From Verpa conica (taxonomy: Eukaryota > Ascomycota > Pezizomycetes > Pezizales > Morchellaceae): 64,000 bases of DNA. The notes below the pieces were generated by a model. The model saw nothing but the letters and a program-made list of their open reading frames with translations. It did not search any database and was not told where the DNA came from. The position numbers were made by a program, and so were the translations under genes. The stretch lies in NCBI GenBank assembly GCA_033030425.1, contig JAUFSD010000010.1:1736001-1800000 (forward strand), written 5' to 3'. Positions 1 through 11,082 of this stretch are shown in pieces. Position 1 is the stretch's first letter; each line of letters begins with the position of its first letter.

Positions 1-1106
1 TGGCGACGTTTGGCTGGCCTAGAAGGCTAAATTTCCAGAACTGGTCTCGCAACTACGAACACTTAGGCATATATAATGACAAAGTGTCCTGGACACAACC
101 GTTGCTCACTGCATCAGGAATAGGTCTGTTGGTCGATGTAAGGTACTTTTTGACATACGCTAAGCAAGATAAGTCTTACGACGGGGTTACGACTGTGTCG
201 CTGGCTTTGGTTATGGCAGCTTCTAATGGTCACGAGGAGATTGTGCAGTTACTTCTCGAAAATGGTGCAGATGTCAACGCTCATGGGGGGCTCTACGTAA
301 GTGCTTTGCAAACAGCGGCTTCTGAGGGCCACGAGAAGATCGTGCAGCTACTTCTCGAAAATGGCGCAGATGTCAACGCTCATTGGGGGAACAACGCAAG
401 TGCTTTACAAACAGCGGCTTCTAGGGGCTACGAGGGGATCGTGCGGTTACTTCTCGGAAATGGCGCAGATGTCAACGCTCAGGGGGGGTGCTACGGAAGT
501 GCTTTGCAGACAGCGGCTTCTAGGGGCTACGACAAGATCGTGCTGTTACTTCTCAAAAATGGCGCAGATGTCAACGCTCATTGGGGGAACGACGGAAGTG
601 CTTTGGAAACAGCGGCTTTTGAGGGCCACGAGGGGATCGTGCGGTTACTTCTCAAAAATGGTGCAGATGTCAACGCTGAGTGGGGGTACGGAGGTGCTTT
701 ACGAGCAGCGGCTATTGGGAGCTACGAGGGGATCGTACAGCTACTTCTCGAAAATGGTGCAGATGCCAACAGTCATTTGATGAACAACGGAAGTATTTTG
801 CAATCAGTGGCTTCTAACGGCTGCTGGGAGATCGTGCGGTTACTTCTCGAAAATGGTGCAGATGTCAACGCTCAGGGGGGGTGCTACGGAAGTGCTTTGC
901 AAATAGCGGTTTCTGGGGGTCACGGGAAGATCGTGCAGCTACTTCTCGAAAATGGTGCAGATGTCAACAACGATCAGGGGGCGTTGTTCGGAAGTCCCTT
1001 GAGAATAGCGTCTTCTGGGGATCACCAGAAGATCATACAACTACTTTTCGAAAATGGTGCTTTCAATGCTCAGGGGGGCAAGGTGGTAGTCAATACTTTC
1101 AGCTAG
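1..1106 (+). CDS. Ankyrin-repeat protein, C-terminal part (5' end outside window)
   Basis: The frame is already open at the first base and stays open through GTG at 84, so this is the 3' end of a longer gene and not a gene starting at 84. From about 170 to 1070 there are nine ankyrin repeats of 33 residues, with the recurring signatures IVQLLLENGADVNA and SALQTAAS. The DNA is repeated with a 99-bp period and the copies are very similar, so the array expanded recently. Ankyrin arrays of this kind form the C-terminal ligand-binding half of fungal NACHT/STAND proteins; that this one had a NACHT domain is inference. At 1073-1078 the last repeat has six G where the equivalent repeat at 482-488 has seven. 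The shift ends the protein at 1106. One more G would continue the repeat to a stop at 1136-1138, so either version ends here. Confidence 0.85.
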   Translation, partial: ATFGWPRRLNFQNWSRNYEHLGIYNDKVSWTQPLLTASGIGLLVDVRYFLTYAKQDKSYDGVTTVSLALVMAASNGHEEIVQLLLENGADVNAHGGLYVSALQTAASEGHEKIVQLLLENGADVNAHWGNNASALQTAASRGYEGIVRLLLGNGADVNAQGGCYGSALQTAASRGYDKIVLLLLKNGADVNAHWGNDGSALETAAFEGHEGIVRLLLKNGADVNAEWGYGGALRAAAIGSYEGIVQLLLENGADANSHLMNNGSILQSVASNGCWEIVRLLLENGADVNAQGGCYGSALQIAVSGGHGKIVQLLLENGADVNNDQGALFGSPLRIASSGDHQKIIQLLFENGAFNAQGGKVVVNTFS

Positions 1107-1422
1107 CGGTTTTGAGGGGCCACGAGAACGTCGTGTAGAGCAGAAATTGATATAGACAAGCTTTGAGGCAATATACACGGGGGTAATAAGGCACAATTAT
1201 TTTTCATATTCCGTTAGCAGCTATGGGTACCCAGTAGAATTCACTGGAAATAGACTGTTCACTATATCATCCTGTAAGCCGCGTTAAGTGGTCCTTATCC
1301 AAAGGCCAGGTTCTGCGGGTGCTAAAGGATATTATAATTGATTACAAGGGTACATATTGACGTCAGACAGGATTTCTATCTTGGGCCTTTTTTATTCAGT
1401 TAAATGTGTGCATATACATATA
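1107..1422. other. Intergenic, no gene seen
   Basis: AT-rich spacer between the ankyrin gene and the left end of the Tc1-like element. The first 30 bases still carry the tail of a tenth ankyrin repeat in a shifted frame. I see no other coding signal. Confidence 0.5.
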
Positions 1423-1701
1423 TATATGGTGCGCACGGCCTTAAACCCGGACCGCGGTTTTAGAAGGGTGGAACGCCAAGACTTTGCCAAGCCCCCAACG
1501 GTGAACCTCTACTTATTATATCAAAGTACAAAATATTTTTTATCTTTACCAATAATGCTCCTAAATTCACGCCCATCGAACGCCATACTCTCATAGGTAT
1601 GCTCTTCGTATAAAAACCATCGATAGTGAGATTAATGGTGAATGTCATTTCCCGATTTGTCACTTTTTGGTATAAGTGTATGTGAATTTATAGTAATAGT
1701 A

Positions 1702-4700
1702 CTATCTAAGAACAACTCTCCTATGGCTTTTATAAGCTCGTGTCCTAAAGTCTTCTGTACCATATGGAATTCCATCTCGATAGGTATCCATAATTCTTAA
1801 TGACTTTGCCCACCACTTTGGTATTAAATCTGATGCCCAATTAAGTGCTTCAGGTACATTTTCCCTAAGAGATTTAATATTATAAGCACAATGATTTCTA
1901 ATATAAAGCTTTACTCTCCCCCAATAGTACTCTATCCAATTAAGTTCACAATGAAACCTAGGGTAAAATAATATCATATGCCCTTTAGCTTCAATTATCT
2001 CTTGCACTCTACCTTTTTGTGCTATAAAATCAGGCTGTTGTGACATTAAATAGCGAGCACAACAGCTATTAGTTGTAGTAGAGTGTTGTCTTTGTTCTTT
2101 AGGAAGGCTTAGGCGTTGGGTACAGTCTAATGGTAGACCTTCTTTAGGCCACAATCCTCTCTCTTTCAAAACCACTTCTAAGCCTTTAGGTTTACCCCAT
2201 AATGATTTAGGTACTCTTTTTGATTTAGAGCTATAAGTCATAGCTTGTATGACTTTATTTCCTTTAATATCGAAAAAGAAACCATCTCTCATAATTGGTT
2301 GTGCACCACCAGGTCCTTTATTTATTTTCCCAGCTCTTAATGCATTTTGTGCATAAGCACTATGACTAGTAGCATTATCAAATAAGAATAAAGCTCTACA
2401 GCCAGGATAAGCTGTTTCGAATACAGTTATAGCTGTAAGAGTCTGCTGTACTATTTTTTCTTGATCCCACCAGATATCACCACCACATTCAATTATTTCA
2501 GTGGCATCTCTTTTGAGTAAACCCATTGTGAGAAGTTCATCATCAGTTATATCCTCCTCATTCACTCTTAATCTACCCCATGGAGTAATAAACTCGGAAA
2601 TATGAAGCCCTTGTCCTTTTGATTTACTTCTTAATGGCATATTATCATCTTTAATCCATTGATAATGAGGGCCATCGTTAGCATTACAAGTGCACTCATC
2701 ATGAGTGACTGGTATTGTAAGCTGGCCATGAGGTGGAATAGATGGTAGGTGGATTTCGATCTCCCCAGTATCCAATTGAATAGGATATGGCATAACTGGC
2801 TCCAGCTCTTTCATTCTTTTAAGGAATACTTCTTGACGATAATAGACGACATCTGTCCTTTCATGCCCATCTTTATATATTCCCTTTTTAATTTCTGTCG
2901 CGGGCAGCTCCAAGGATACCCACGCCACCGTCACACGAAACAAGGCCAAAACCGGATCACATCTCCGTAAGAGGGTCACCTTCGACCTCGCCCCCACTAG
3001 ACGATCGAGTCGATTAAGTGCGCGCGGAGGGGACGTTTCTACAAACAAGCAATAATAGGCGCGGGAAGGCTTATGTTCGCGCACCCGAGGTTGATAACGA
3101 TAAACGTATTTGTCAATAAGGTTTTTCGGGCCGACGGCCCATTTTGTTAGTTTCGGATTTTACGTAACGTTGTCGGGTGCCCCCAAAGTCCTCTTGTACA
3201 CTTTGTATGCGGTTTGTATGGGAAAGATACCTTTCTGTTGGAGATGACATATCCAACAGAAACAGTGGGGGATTTTGGAATCGGAGTGAAAAGTTTTCTT
3301 TGGTATAAAAGTTATTTTGTAGGCAGGAAAAGAGGGGAAACGTATAAGGAGGGGCCTCGCCCCGAGGATTTTCTTAGGCACGCAACGTCTTGTTTATATT
3401 GTCTAGTAAAGAAATATTACAGAGTTTTTCACTTGTAATATCTTTTGTCGTAACACCGTTTATTGTCGCCGTCTTAGTCGCTGTCACCGTCCCGTTGCCT
3501 AGGCTTCACCGTACCATCCCAACCGCCCCGCCACAATTTCTTTCCAGTTATATCCTAATTTATGGAGCCAATCGATTGCAGTTGTGGCAGAGATACTGAG
3601 TTTCTTTCGAAAAAGAGGAGGAGAGGCTTCATGTTGCTCAGCTTCTATTAAAGACTTAGAGAAGAGATATAACTCTCTATTATCAATTTCTGGGTGGGTG
3701 GATAGCCAGTAGTCTCTAACAGCTTTAACTAGCATTTGAGCTCGAAAATCTATTATTTAATTAATATACTATATAGAGTATTATTTCAATTGATTACTTA
3801 CTTTGTCCAGCGCTGGCTATGCATTCTTGAACTGCTATCATAGTCCCTTCATCCTCTAACATAGATATCATTTTTGCATGCTTTCCCTACTTACTCAATG
3901 GGATTTTTCGATTTTGTATCCAGTCTCTCTCATGCTTCATAATCCTCTCCTGTACCTCCTTCCCCTTTCGATACCCAATTGCAACATTCATTGCACAGCT
4001 TCTTCTTGTATATCCATAAATTCCTTCTTTTTTTTTTGCCTCCATAGAGTTTTTTATCATAGTGATTTGCCAGTTCATAAAAAATAGAACTTGCTGGTGC
4101 CAAACGTAGTCCTGCCCACTAGGGCAATCCCTAGACTGAAGTAGTTCTTCTATATCTTCAATTCCTATAGAAATAGAATTAGTATCTAAGAAAACGCATA
4201 AATATCATTGATGCCGGAAATTATATTTTTTACCTTTCTTTAAAATCCTTTTCCTTAATGGTAATGAATGAATATGGGGCCATTTAGCTAACGATTCCTC
4301 AAGTCCTTCAACGTCTCCGCTTCCTACTACCTCTTCTATATCCTCAAAATCCTCTTCAATATCCTCCTCAATATCCTCCCTATCTAATATTATAGTTTCT
4401 TTATCTGCAGTTAAGCTAAACTCCTCCTCTTGATCTGCACTGTTTATACTTCCAGCAACCGCTCGAATACTTCCATGTCCTGTAGAAGGCCTTGTAGAAC
4501 TTAAATATCCAGCTGCAGTAGAAGGCCTACTTCCCAAAAGACTTTTATATCCTGTAGGTGGCCTACTACTTAAGGGACTAGGTACAACTCTATTGCTTAG
4601 CATCAAATTTCTAAGCGCAGCTGTATAGAGCGCCTGCTGTGCAGTAGCAGCATGTTTCCTTAAACGCCATAAAGTAGTTCTAGGCCTCCATGGGGTTTTA

Positions 4701-4795
4701 ATTGGTGACTCTGGAACCACAACTTTTTTCCTTCCTCTACCACCCATTTTGGCTTTAGATTTCCGGGATTTTTGGTTGCTTGAAACGCGGCCCAT
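1702..4795 (-). pseudogene. Tc1/mariner-like (DDE_3-type) transposase, broken
   Basis: Exon structure on the minus strand: exon 1 4795-4234; intron 4233-4165 (TACTAAT branch point, CTATAG acceptor); exon 2 4164-3802; intron 3801-3750 (GTAAGT donor); exon 3 from 3749. Exon 3 is interrupted at 3535-2896 by a solo LTR and resumes to the stop at 1702. Without the LTR and one target duplication the frame is continuous and would give about 775 residues. The N-terminus is basic and serine/acid-rich. A helix-turn-helix-like part and the junction WKEI/KKGIYKDGHER follow, then a DDE-type core with FLFDNATSH and FHCELNWIEYYWG. The expected first catalytic Asp lies in a stretch reading ISEF, so Glu may have replaced it. 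A TAG stop in exon 2 (3887-3889) sits inside a conserved stretch. The protein would have cut and moved the element; this copy cannot. Confidence 0.85.
2896..3535. mobile_element. Solo LTR of a retrotransposon inside the transposase gene
   Basis: A 640-bp insert begins TGTCGCGGGC and ends GCCCCGCCACA, which are the TG...CA ends with short inverted termini expected of an LTR. It is flanked by a perfect 5-bp direct repeat ATTTC (2891-2895 and 3536-3540). Removing the insert and one copy of ATTTC restores the transposase reading frame exactly. No internal retroviral-type domains are present, so this is a solo LTR left by recombination between two LTRs. A TATAAAAG at about 3304 could be its old promoter. 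Gypsy-type is likely from the terminal sequence but not proven. Confidence 0.85.
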
Positions 4796-5013
4796 TGTAG
4801 AAATAAACAGGATAATTATATAGAGTATAAAAATAAGGTTCTAGGTGCTGCTGGTAGTCTTGTAAGGTGTTGTGGTGCGGGGTTATGGTAAAAAGTGGGG
4901 TTCAACGTAAAATGTGTATATCTGAGCATGGGCTAGTATATCTGAGCATGTTCCAAGTAGCGATTTTTACACCTAAAATTGGGTTTTTATTCCACAACAA
5001 CCATAGGTACTAT

Positions 5014-5078
5014 AGGCTTATAAAAACTTGGGAATCTTTATTATACTAAAAATAGTCTTCCCAAGTTTTTATAGCCTA
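5014..5078. repeat. Hairpin near the right end of the Tc1-like element
   Basis: An inverted repeat of about 19 bp: AGGCTTATAAAAACTTGGGAA at 5014-5034 pairs with TTCCCAAGTTTTTATAGCCT at 5059-5078, with one unpaired base and a loop of about 24 bases. It lies upstream of the transposase start and could be a subterminal element or a separate miniature repeat. Confidence 0.7.
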
Positions 5079-5394
5079 TCTGGTTGCATGTACAGCTCAG
5101 AATATCGAGCCAAAATGGCGGTCCGGCTTTATAACCGTGCGCACCATATATCATGTTATTTCTACATACTGTATAGCTCCTACAACTAACAGAGTTCCCC
5201 TCGGATTTTAGATTCTCCATTGGAATAACTTGACAACTGTAGGATCAAGATTCCCTACTCTTATCTTGGGCAATTGTGTTGGAGCTATACTTCCTCACCC
5301 TCGTCAAGCCATTATCTCGAGTCCGTCCCCTTTACCCTCCACATTCTTGTCGCCAGCAGAGCTAGGCTTGGGTAAGTTGCAAGATCACTGGCAG

Positions 5395-5640
5395 ATTTCG
5401 AGCAGCCCTCATCAGCAAAAAGTCAAATGTCCCTGGAACATTCACCACAGTCCCCGGGAATTCAAAGGGTCTCATGGTACACTTCGTCTTCCCTGGGACG
5501 CTCAGGGATCACAATACGGTCCTCGGGACCCTCGAGATCCCGGGGACAGTCCGTGCTTTAATCTGGGGGTTCCGGGGACCCTCCGAGCTTGGTCTGAGTG
5601 TCCCGGAGACTCTCAGTACAGGACCTGAGAATTGTCTGGA
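5395..5640. repeat. GC-rich repeat copy 1 (TCCCCGGGA-type motifs)
   Basis: A stretch packed with variants of TCCC(C)GGGA spaced 15-35 bases apart, preceded by CATCAGCAAAAAGTCAA. The same order of motifs occurs inverted at 19505-19830, so the two look like diverged copies of one repeat family. The open frame here (5230-5628) has repetitive composition and is not a credible gene. The rest of 5151-5996 shows no gene. Confidence 0.6.
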
Positions 5641-5996
5641 CTGGTATTAAGAACGCCATTCTATCGCTATAAAACACTAATCTAGTACCGCTGGCCGGGG
5701 TCTAGTCATTATAGAGACTTTATACTTGTTCACCCCATCTCCTACGCTGATCCCTACCACCACCATGCTTTATCACTCGGGAAGCTCGCTATCACTATAT
5801 TTAGCTCATTCCCTAAAGTTTGGTACTCTATAAAGGCCCCTGTTTAATGCTAATACTCTTTAACTATTTCACGGAACACCTTATATAATTCTAGTGTCTA
5901 CGGACGGTCCTTCTATTCCGCAGTCCATTTGACGTTTGGGGGGTGTTGATATCCAGGAACTAAATTATTCTCCTAGCGCTGCAAGGCGCCATGTAA

Positions 5997-8900
5997 CTAA
6001 TATACAGAATAATATGTATCCATATCTATATGGTTATTTACTAACCACACCTTTGACTTGCCGGTAGCTGCCTTACACTCCTGTTCTGGTACTAAGTGTA
6101 CAGGCCCCTCTATACTAGCTACAGTCGTGACATATCTATCTTTTGGGTTCTCTTCAACTTCTACGCATCCGTGATATTTATCCGGTAGCCCGCTCGGCTT
6201 ACAATAATTTGTTCCGAGTATCATGGCAAGTTCGATCGAGGACGGTACGCGGGTGTATTTAATTCGTCCATCTTTCGCCGTTTTGATGATATCGGTCTTA
6301 ATTTGGGCGGCTGCGTTTTTTATTAGTAGAGCCGACACCGGTGGCACGTAGCTGAAGTAAAGCAACGGAATTGCCGCTTTTCGTCCTTGAAATGTATCTT
6401 GGGTACGGTCCTCCGAGCACCGCGTCCATATACTGTGACGAAGTTCACCGCTATTCCGCCACTGGGGGGCACATCTCAATAACTGCTTCTCAACATCTAG
6501 GGGTCTCTGAAATGGCTGGTAGAAGTATGCCACGGAGTTGTAAATTCGGATCTGTGTACGCTGCGGATAGTCTACGTCCTCTCCGCAGATAGCCTTAAAA
6601 AGATCTAGGCCCCATTCTTCGGCAAGTCTGTCCTTAAAGCACAACGCTAGGTCTTTGATACTGAAGATGAGCTGGGCTTGAGCCAAAGAAATCAATTTCA
6701 TTCCTTTAATTGGTCCAGCTAGTCTAGGCAGAGATAGCGAACGCGGAGCAGGTGTATAAGGTATATCCATTGGTACGTTAGCTGTATGCCCTGGGTCTTG
6801 CGCTACATGACGTTTAAGGCGCCTAATCCTCGTGTTCAGCTTTCGAGCTACTTTTGATTAGTATATGAAACCCGTAAAATTAGCTTAGGTAGCGCACTCA
6901 CCGCCAGGGTCCCTAAGTTGTAGCACACGTGCACTTTCTGCCTCATAGTAACCTTTTGAAGCAAGAAACTTCAGTGTTTGATCCATATACGCTAGGTTTA
7001 ACCTCCGATCATTCCATAGAAGCATTTGCTTTTCATAGTCCACTCTATTTGACGCTCGATACGCCTCCTTTACATTTTCAATATGTAGCAACTCTGAGAT
7101 ATCTGTACTAAAATTGTCTGGCGAGCCCATGTACCGGATGCAATCAGTTATATGGGCTGGCAGGTGCATTTTGATAAAGGAAAAATTGTTGATTTTTAGC
7201 TCAAGTGCACGGCGCGCTCGTTTGATTTGACCCATAGTCATTGGTCGTCCGGCCTCAGACCGCCTGCGGACAAGCACTTCCAAACTTTTGATGACTCGCT
7301 TCCTCCGAGCAGGCGTCTAGCGAAACTGTCGGAATATTGATTTCGTCTGATGGAAGACTATTAGCCTCTTATGTAGCCACCGTAAGGTTCTTTCCGATAG
7401 GCTTCGCTGGGAAAGAATGATCATGAACTCGCACATCGCACGTACGCACTTCATGACCTTCACACGATCCGCGTTCTGTCTACACTTCGTACGACTAATG
7501 AGGAGTGGTGCTAGACACACTAGCAGAAATCGGAGCATTGTTCTCATTTCTTTACCTTTCCACTGGCTAACGTCCTCGTATCCTCTCTTGAAGGGTAAAA
7601 ATCCAGGGTAATTGGGCATATTTTTGAATCTGTTGTTAAATCGAACGAATAGGCCCTCCCTCTTAAGAAACGCGATGATCCAACTCATGAGATGCTTGAA
7701 AATCCCGAGCATAAACTGATGCAACCAATCTGGTTGCCATAGCTTGTAAGGGTTACATAGCGGATAGTCCCAGAAGGTATTTGCAATGGGTTCCGCGAAC
7801 CGTCCGCATAAATCCTCTAGACTGTTCGCGGACTGTACGAGTTCCCTATATTTGTCGACATTTCGAGTGACTCCGGATACGATCCGAGATTCCCTATCTT
7901 TGAACTCATGTCCTAGTTCTTCGGGGGCTAGTTCACACATTGGACAACTTCCGTATTTAATGCGGGTGAGGATAACATGTTCCTGGTAATCGGCAATCCA
8001 GGCAGCGAGAACAGGATAACAATATCTACGTTGCCCATCTGAGCAGTTCATGGGGATTCCAACTTCTAATATGTTTAATTTGCTCAAGGGCTCGAGCACT
8101 CGTTGGACAGCGTAGTGCCATGTGTCATGGATTTCGCCTTTCTCCGGAGTTTTTGGCGGTACAGGAAGAAGAGCTACCATAATCCAAGCCCTTTTAGATG
8201 CCTGTCGGCGGATATCTTTGCGGATATTGCCAACGCTTATATAAAGTGGCCATGCTGCTTTGTCTCCGGAAAAGTCCGTGAGGTGGGTTTTATCAGATGC
8301 ACATAATACCGGTATAACAGTCCCACCGTCTGGTATACGCTCCTACACAAAACTCACAGTTAGCATAACCTTACGGCAATCCCAGTACCATACGCACCTG
8401 TGTCTCCCACCACCAGTCTCCGCTATTAATCTCGTTATAGATTCTTTCGCCCTGAGAGTCATATATCTTCACGGGCTCGTAATCCATATCCTCACAAAAT
8501 GGTAGATGTGATAGCAATAGGCGAATACACTCTAAAACGTCTCGTTTGAACAGCTTCCCTCCGTAGATATCTTCCACCGTCCAGCTTTCCGGCCCTACTC
8601 CATATTCGCACCACTCGAGCAGGGCCCACAGGTCGTCTGCAGATTGGAAGCTTTGGCACGTATCGCCATCAAGTCCACGCTCCATGTAGTCCTGCACCGC
8701 CGTCTTTGTGGTATTCGAATCGACAAACCATTTTGCTAGCTCATAGTCTTTTGCGTTCTGGAAGGGTTTCCAAGGATTCCAATCTGGACTTTTATACTTA
8801 GAGTAGACCTCTATAGCACCATATGTTCTCCCTGCTGAATTTGGACCGTGCACATCCCTAAAACGTACTGTCCGAGTAGGATCCGCGGTACATGTCAGAT

Positions 8901-9192
8901 CAGAGTCCACTGGCTCAGGGTGGCAGTATGTTGGGTCCCATGGCGGTGTATCTGCTCTAAAGTCGCTTTGATGAACTAAGGCTAAAGTCAGCCAACTGTT
9001 AGGTCAAGGCATAACTAGTATAGACGTACTGTCTGGGCTTGGGAATGGATCGGGAACGGGCGGCGGCGGTTCTGATAATTCAGAATTGGATAGAACTGGT
9101 ATGCTGTGAATACATGTCGAGATATGTACATTTAGTCCCCGATGTGTTCGGAAACCTCTTGCACAATAGGGGCAGAAACTCTTAGGTAGCAT
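5997..9192 (-). pseudogene. Plavaka-type (CACTA-like) fungal transposase, decayed
   Basis: Exons on the minus strand: 9192-8398, intron 8397-8343 (GTGCGT donor, CTAAC branch point), exon 8342-6902, intron 6901-6851 (GTGAGT donor, TACTAAT branch point), exon 6850-5997. The three join in frame to about 1029 residues, the usual Plavaka size. The N-terminus has a C2H2-like finger (CPYCARGFRTHRGLNVHIST). Further features known from the family follow: PDWNPWKPF, the WWWETQ/IPDGGTVIPVLCASDKTHLT junction, KYGSCPMCE, and the WQPDWLHQFMLGIFKHLMSW block. HIENVKEAYRASNRVDY lies toward the end. Two nonsense codons break it, TGA at 9004-9006 and TAG at 7317-7319; both could come from C-to-T changes (CGA, CAG). 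No convincing terminal inverted repeats were found. Confidence 0.85.
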
Positions 9193-10022
9193 TATGCGGT
9201 GGTGTTTGTAGTGCTGCTAGGGTTTCTCTCTCCCTGGGATATACACGGATATATATAGGATCACAAAAGATACGTGAGAAGGTTTTATTTTCCGACTGCC
9301 GATTAACTGAAATATTCCCTAAATTATGAGTATGAGTAGGTAAAGGGTTACGCGGTTGGAGGGGTTGGCTGGGAGCTCATTTGATATCCCAAACAAAATA
9401 GTATTAGCTGGGATAATGAGTTGACATGTGGGAGTAAAGGGAAATAGAACGACAGTATTCATATGGGCTAACCACAAGAGGGAGCCCATTACAGTCATTC
9501 TAACGGTACCGCAGGAAGTCCGCAAGACGATGTGGTCGAGAGAAGGAATCTACACATAAAGGTAAGCGGCCCGAGGTCTCGGTAAAAGCAAAAGAACGCG
9601 GATAGTCTTAAGGCGCACCCGGACGGTCCGTGTATTCTCAGCCCTCGCTACAGTCATTACCGCATTCGGTAATGCCGGGCTTCTGCTTTTTCCGACTGCA
9701 TTTGACATCCACACAAATTAGGAATTAAATGTTAGAAGTCTGACGCATTTGTAGTGGCGTCGATGCAAGTATAACGATCTTCGTGTATCATTTCTGTATT
9801 GTGACTTTGTGTGCCTTAATATGCTGCAGAACAGGGCGGAAGCTTATACGCAAAGACATAAAGTATTTCTGGGGCCTACAAAGGACAAAGTCCAGATACA
9901 GTATACGAGCTTGGGTTCCAATTTGATGCGGGTATTAAAGCGTAGACCCTCCCCCAGCCCATCCGAATCCTACCTACTCGTACTCTCACCAGTACCGAGA
10001 ATAATTTGACCTAGTTTTCACA
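9193..10022. other. Intergenic; one short perfect palindrome
   Basis: No gene recognised. At 9655-9674 CATTACCG and CGGTAATG form an 8-bp perfect stem with a 4-base loop. The open frame 9319-9525 on the minus strand has no family signature. Confidence 0.4.
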
Positions 10023-10783
10023 ATGAATGCCTCGTCCCATGCGCACTTCCAGGCCCCTCTCTCTTCTATTCCTTCCTATCTCCACCCTTTTGAAGGGGGT
10101 GAGCCCCTGCCTCCTTCTGCTCAGCTCCAGCCCTTGGATTCCCCTTCGGACTATGAAGCGCAGGCCCCCTCTAGGGAGCCCGAGCAAAACACAGATCAAT
10201 ACATTACTGATCTTCTACTTGGGGGTTCGTCCTCTCCTCCGACCTCGAGGCCTGGAGTGAGTATCACAGCCATACCAGAAGAGGCTCCCGTATCAGAAGA
10301 AGTCATCATACCGGATAGCCTCAACGAAGCTATGGACTCGGTAGTACCGCATCTGCAACAGATCAATCTAGATTTGGTGTCTCAGCTCGTAGACTCCAGT
10401 TATTACCGAACAAATAGACAAATAAAGTTCTTCTGTATAAGACTCTATTCCTTAAGTTAGCTTTATGATCGCTAATAATATATTGAAAAGGGCTGAGATC
10501 ATACATACAGAGTGGGAACCACCTTACGTCAGAACCCCAGCTCGGCCGGGTCTATGTCCTAAAGCTTTTAACCCACGCTGGCGGTAGCATTGGGACGGCT
10601 CTAGTAAGAAGAGGACGCCGTCACGGTTGGGTAAAGGCTACACGGCATGGTGTGGGAGCAGCTACTGTAGCTGCTCTACTTAGGTCAGGTGTTGTTGTGA
10701 AAGGCAAGGTCCAGAGCTTACATCAGGTTGTCTTTCAGTCTGAAAGACTTATCGTTGGGAAACTGAGTTGGTGGGCTTTGTAG
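10023..10783 (+). CDS. Hypothetical 234-residue protein, basic C-terminus (gene A of the 10-19 kb block)
   Basis: ATG at 10023; exon 1 10023-10434, intron 10435-10490 (GTATAA donor, GCTAATA branch region, GAAAAG acceptor), exon 2 10491-10783. The lengths sum to 705, in frame. Exon 2 has no start codon of its own and is only seen by splicing; its 98 open codons support the model. The N-terminal half is rich in Pro, Ser and acidic residues and looks disordered. The C-terminal half is compact and basic, with SIGTALVRRGRRHGWVKATR and VGAATVAALLRSGVVVKG. I do not recognise the family. It is the first of four same-strand genes, and its basic tail could bind nucleic acid (inference). The earlier-ending single-exon reading to 10460 is less likely. 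Confidence 0.55.
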
Positions 10784-11082
10784 GCTCTTTACCGTTCTGC
10801 ATTCACTGATATGGGTTGGGGGATTGATCATGTATTTTTTTGGCAAGAGAAGTGAAAACAACTAAAACTTTTTTATTGAGATACCATTTCGCTCATGGAG
10901 TGTCGTTGTTTGAGGCAGGGAATGAGGCAGGGGATGAAGCAGGGTACGCAGACTGTGCGAGTAAGATCCATGAACTACCCTAAGCCCTAGACCACAAACG
11001 TATTCTTAAATAGGCTAGAATAACTACGGCAGGGCCCGGTGCGGGTTCCCGAGCAACGTCACCTCCAACCTCAATCTCCACC

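Larger units (their letters stand above)
1423..5150 (-). mobile_element. Tc1/mariner-superfamily DNA transposon, about 3.7 kb
   Basis: The two ends are inverted copies of each other. Reading inward from 1423 and from 5150 (complement), both begin TATATGGTGCGCACGG and, after a short mismatched stretch, both read CCGGACCGC, about 33 bp in all. The flanking TA fits the TA target-site duplication typical of the superfamily, although the AT-rich flank makes the exact border uncertain. Inside lies one minus-strand transposase gene with two introns (1702-4795). The element is dead: the transposase has a nonsense codon and is split by a solo LTR. The 460-residue and smaller open frames inside are fragments of that single gene. 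Confidence 0.8.

Noticed and set aside
301..1138. Open frames at 301-780 and 881-1138 on the plus strand
   Set aside because: They are shadow frames of the ankyrin repeats; the 99-bp repeat keeps stops away in all copies of a frame.
5230..5628. Plus-strand 132-codon open frame
   Set aside because: It follows the GC-rich repeat units and has low-complexity Pro/Gly/Asp composition; no gene signals.
5893..9721. CGGACGGTCC and TTCCG-CATTTGAC stretches on both sides of the Plavaka gene as terminal repeats
   Set aside because: They are in the same orientation and poorly conserved; no paired inverted ends with a target duplication were found.
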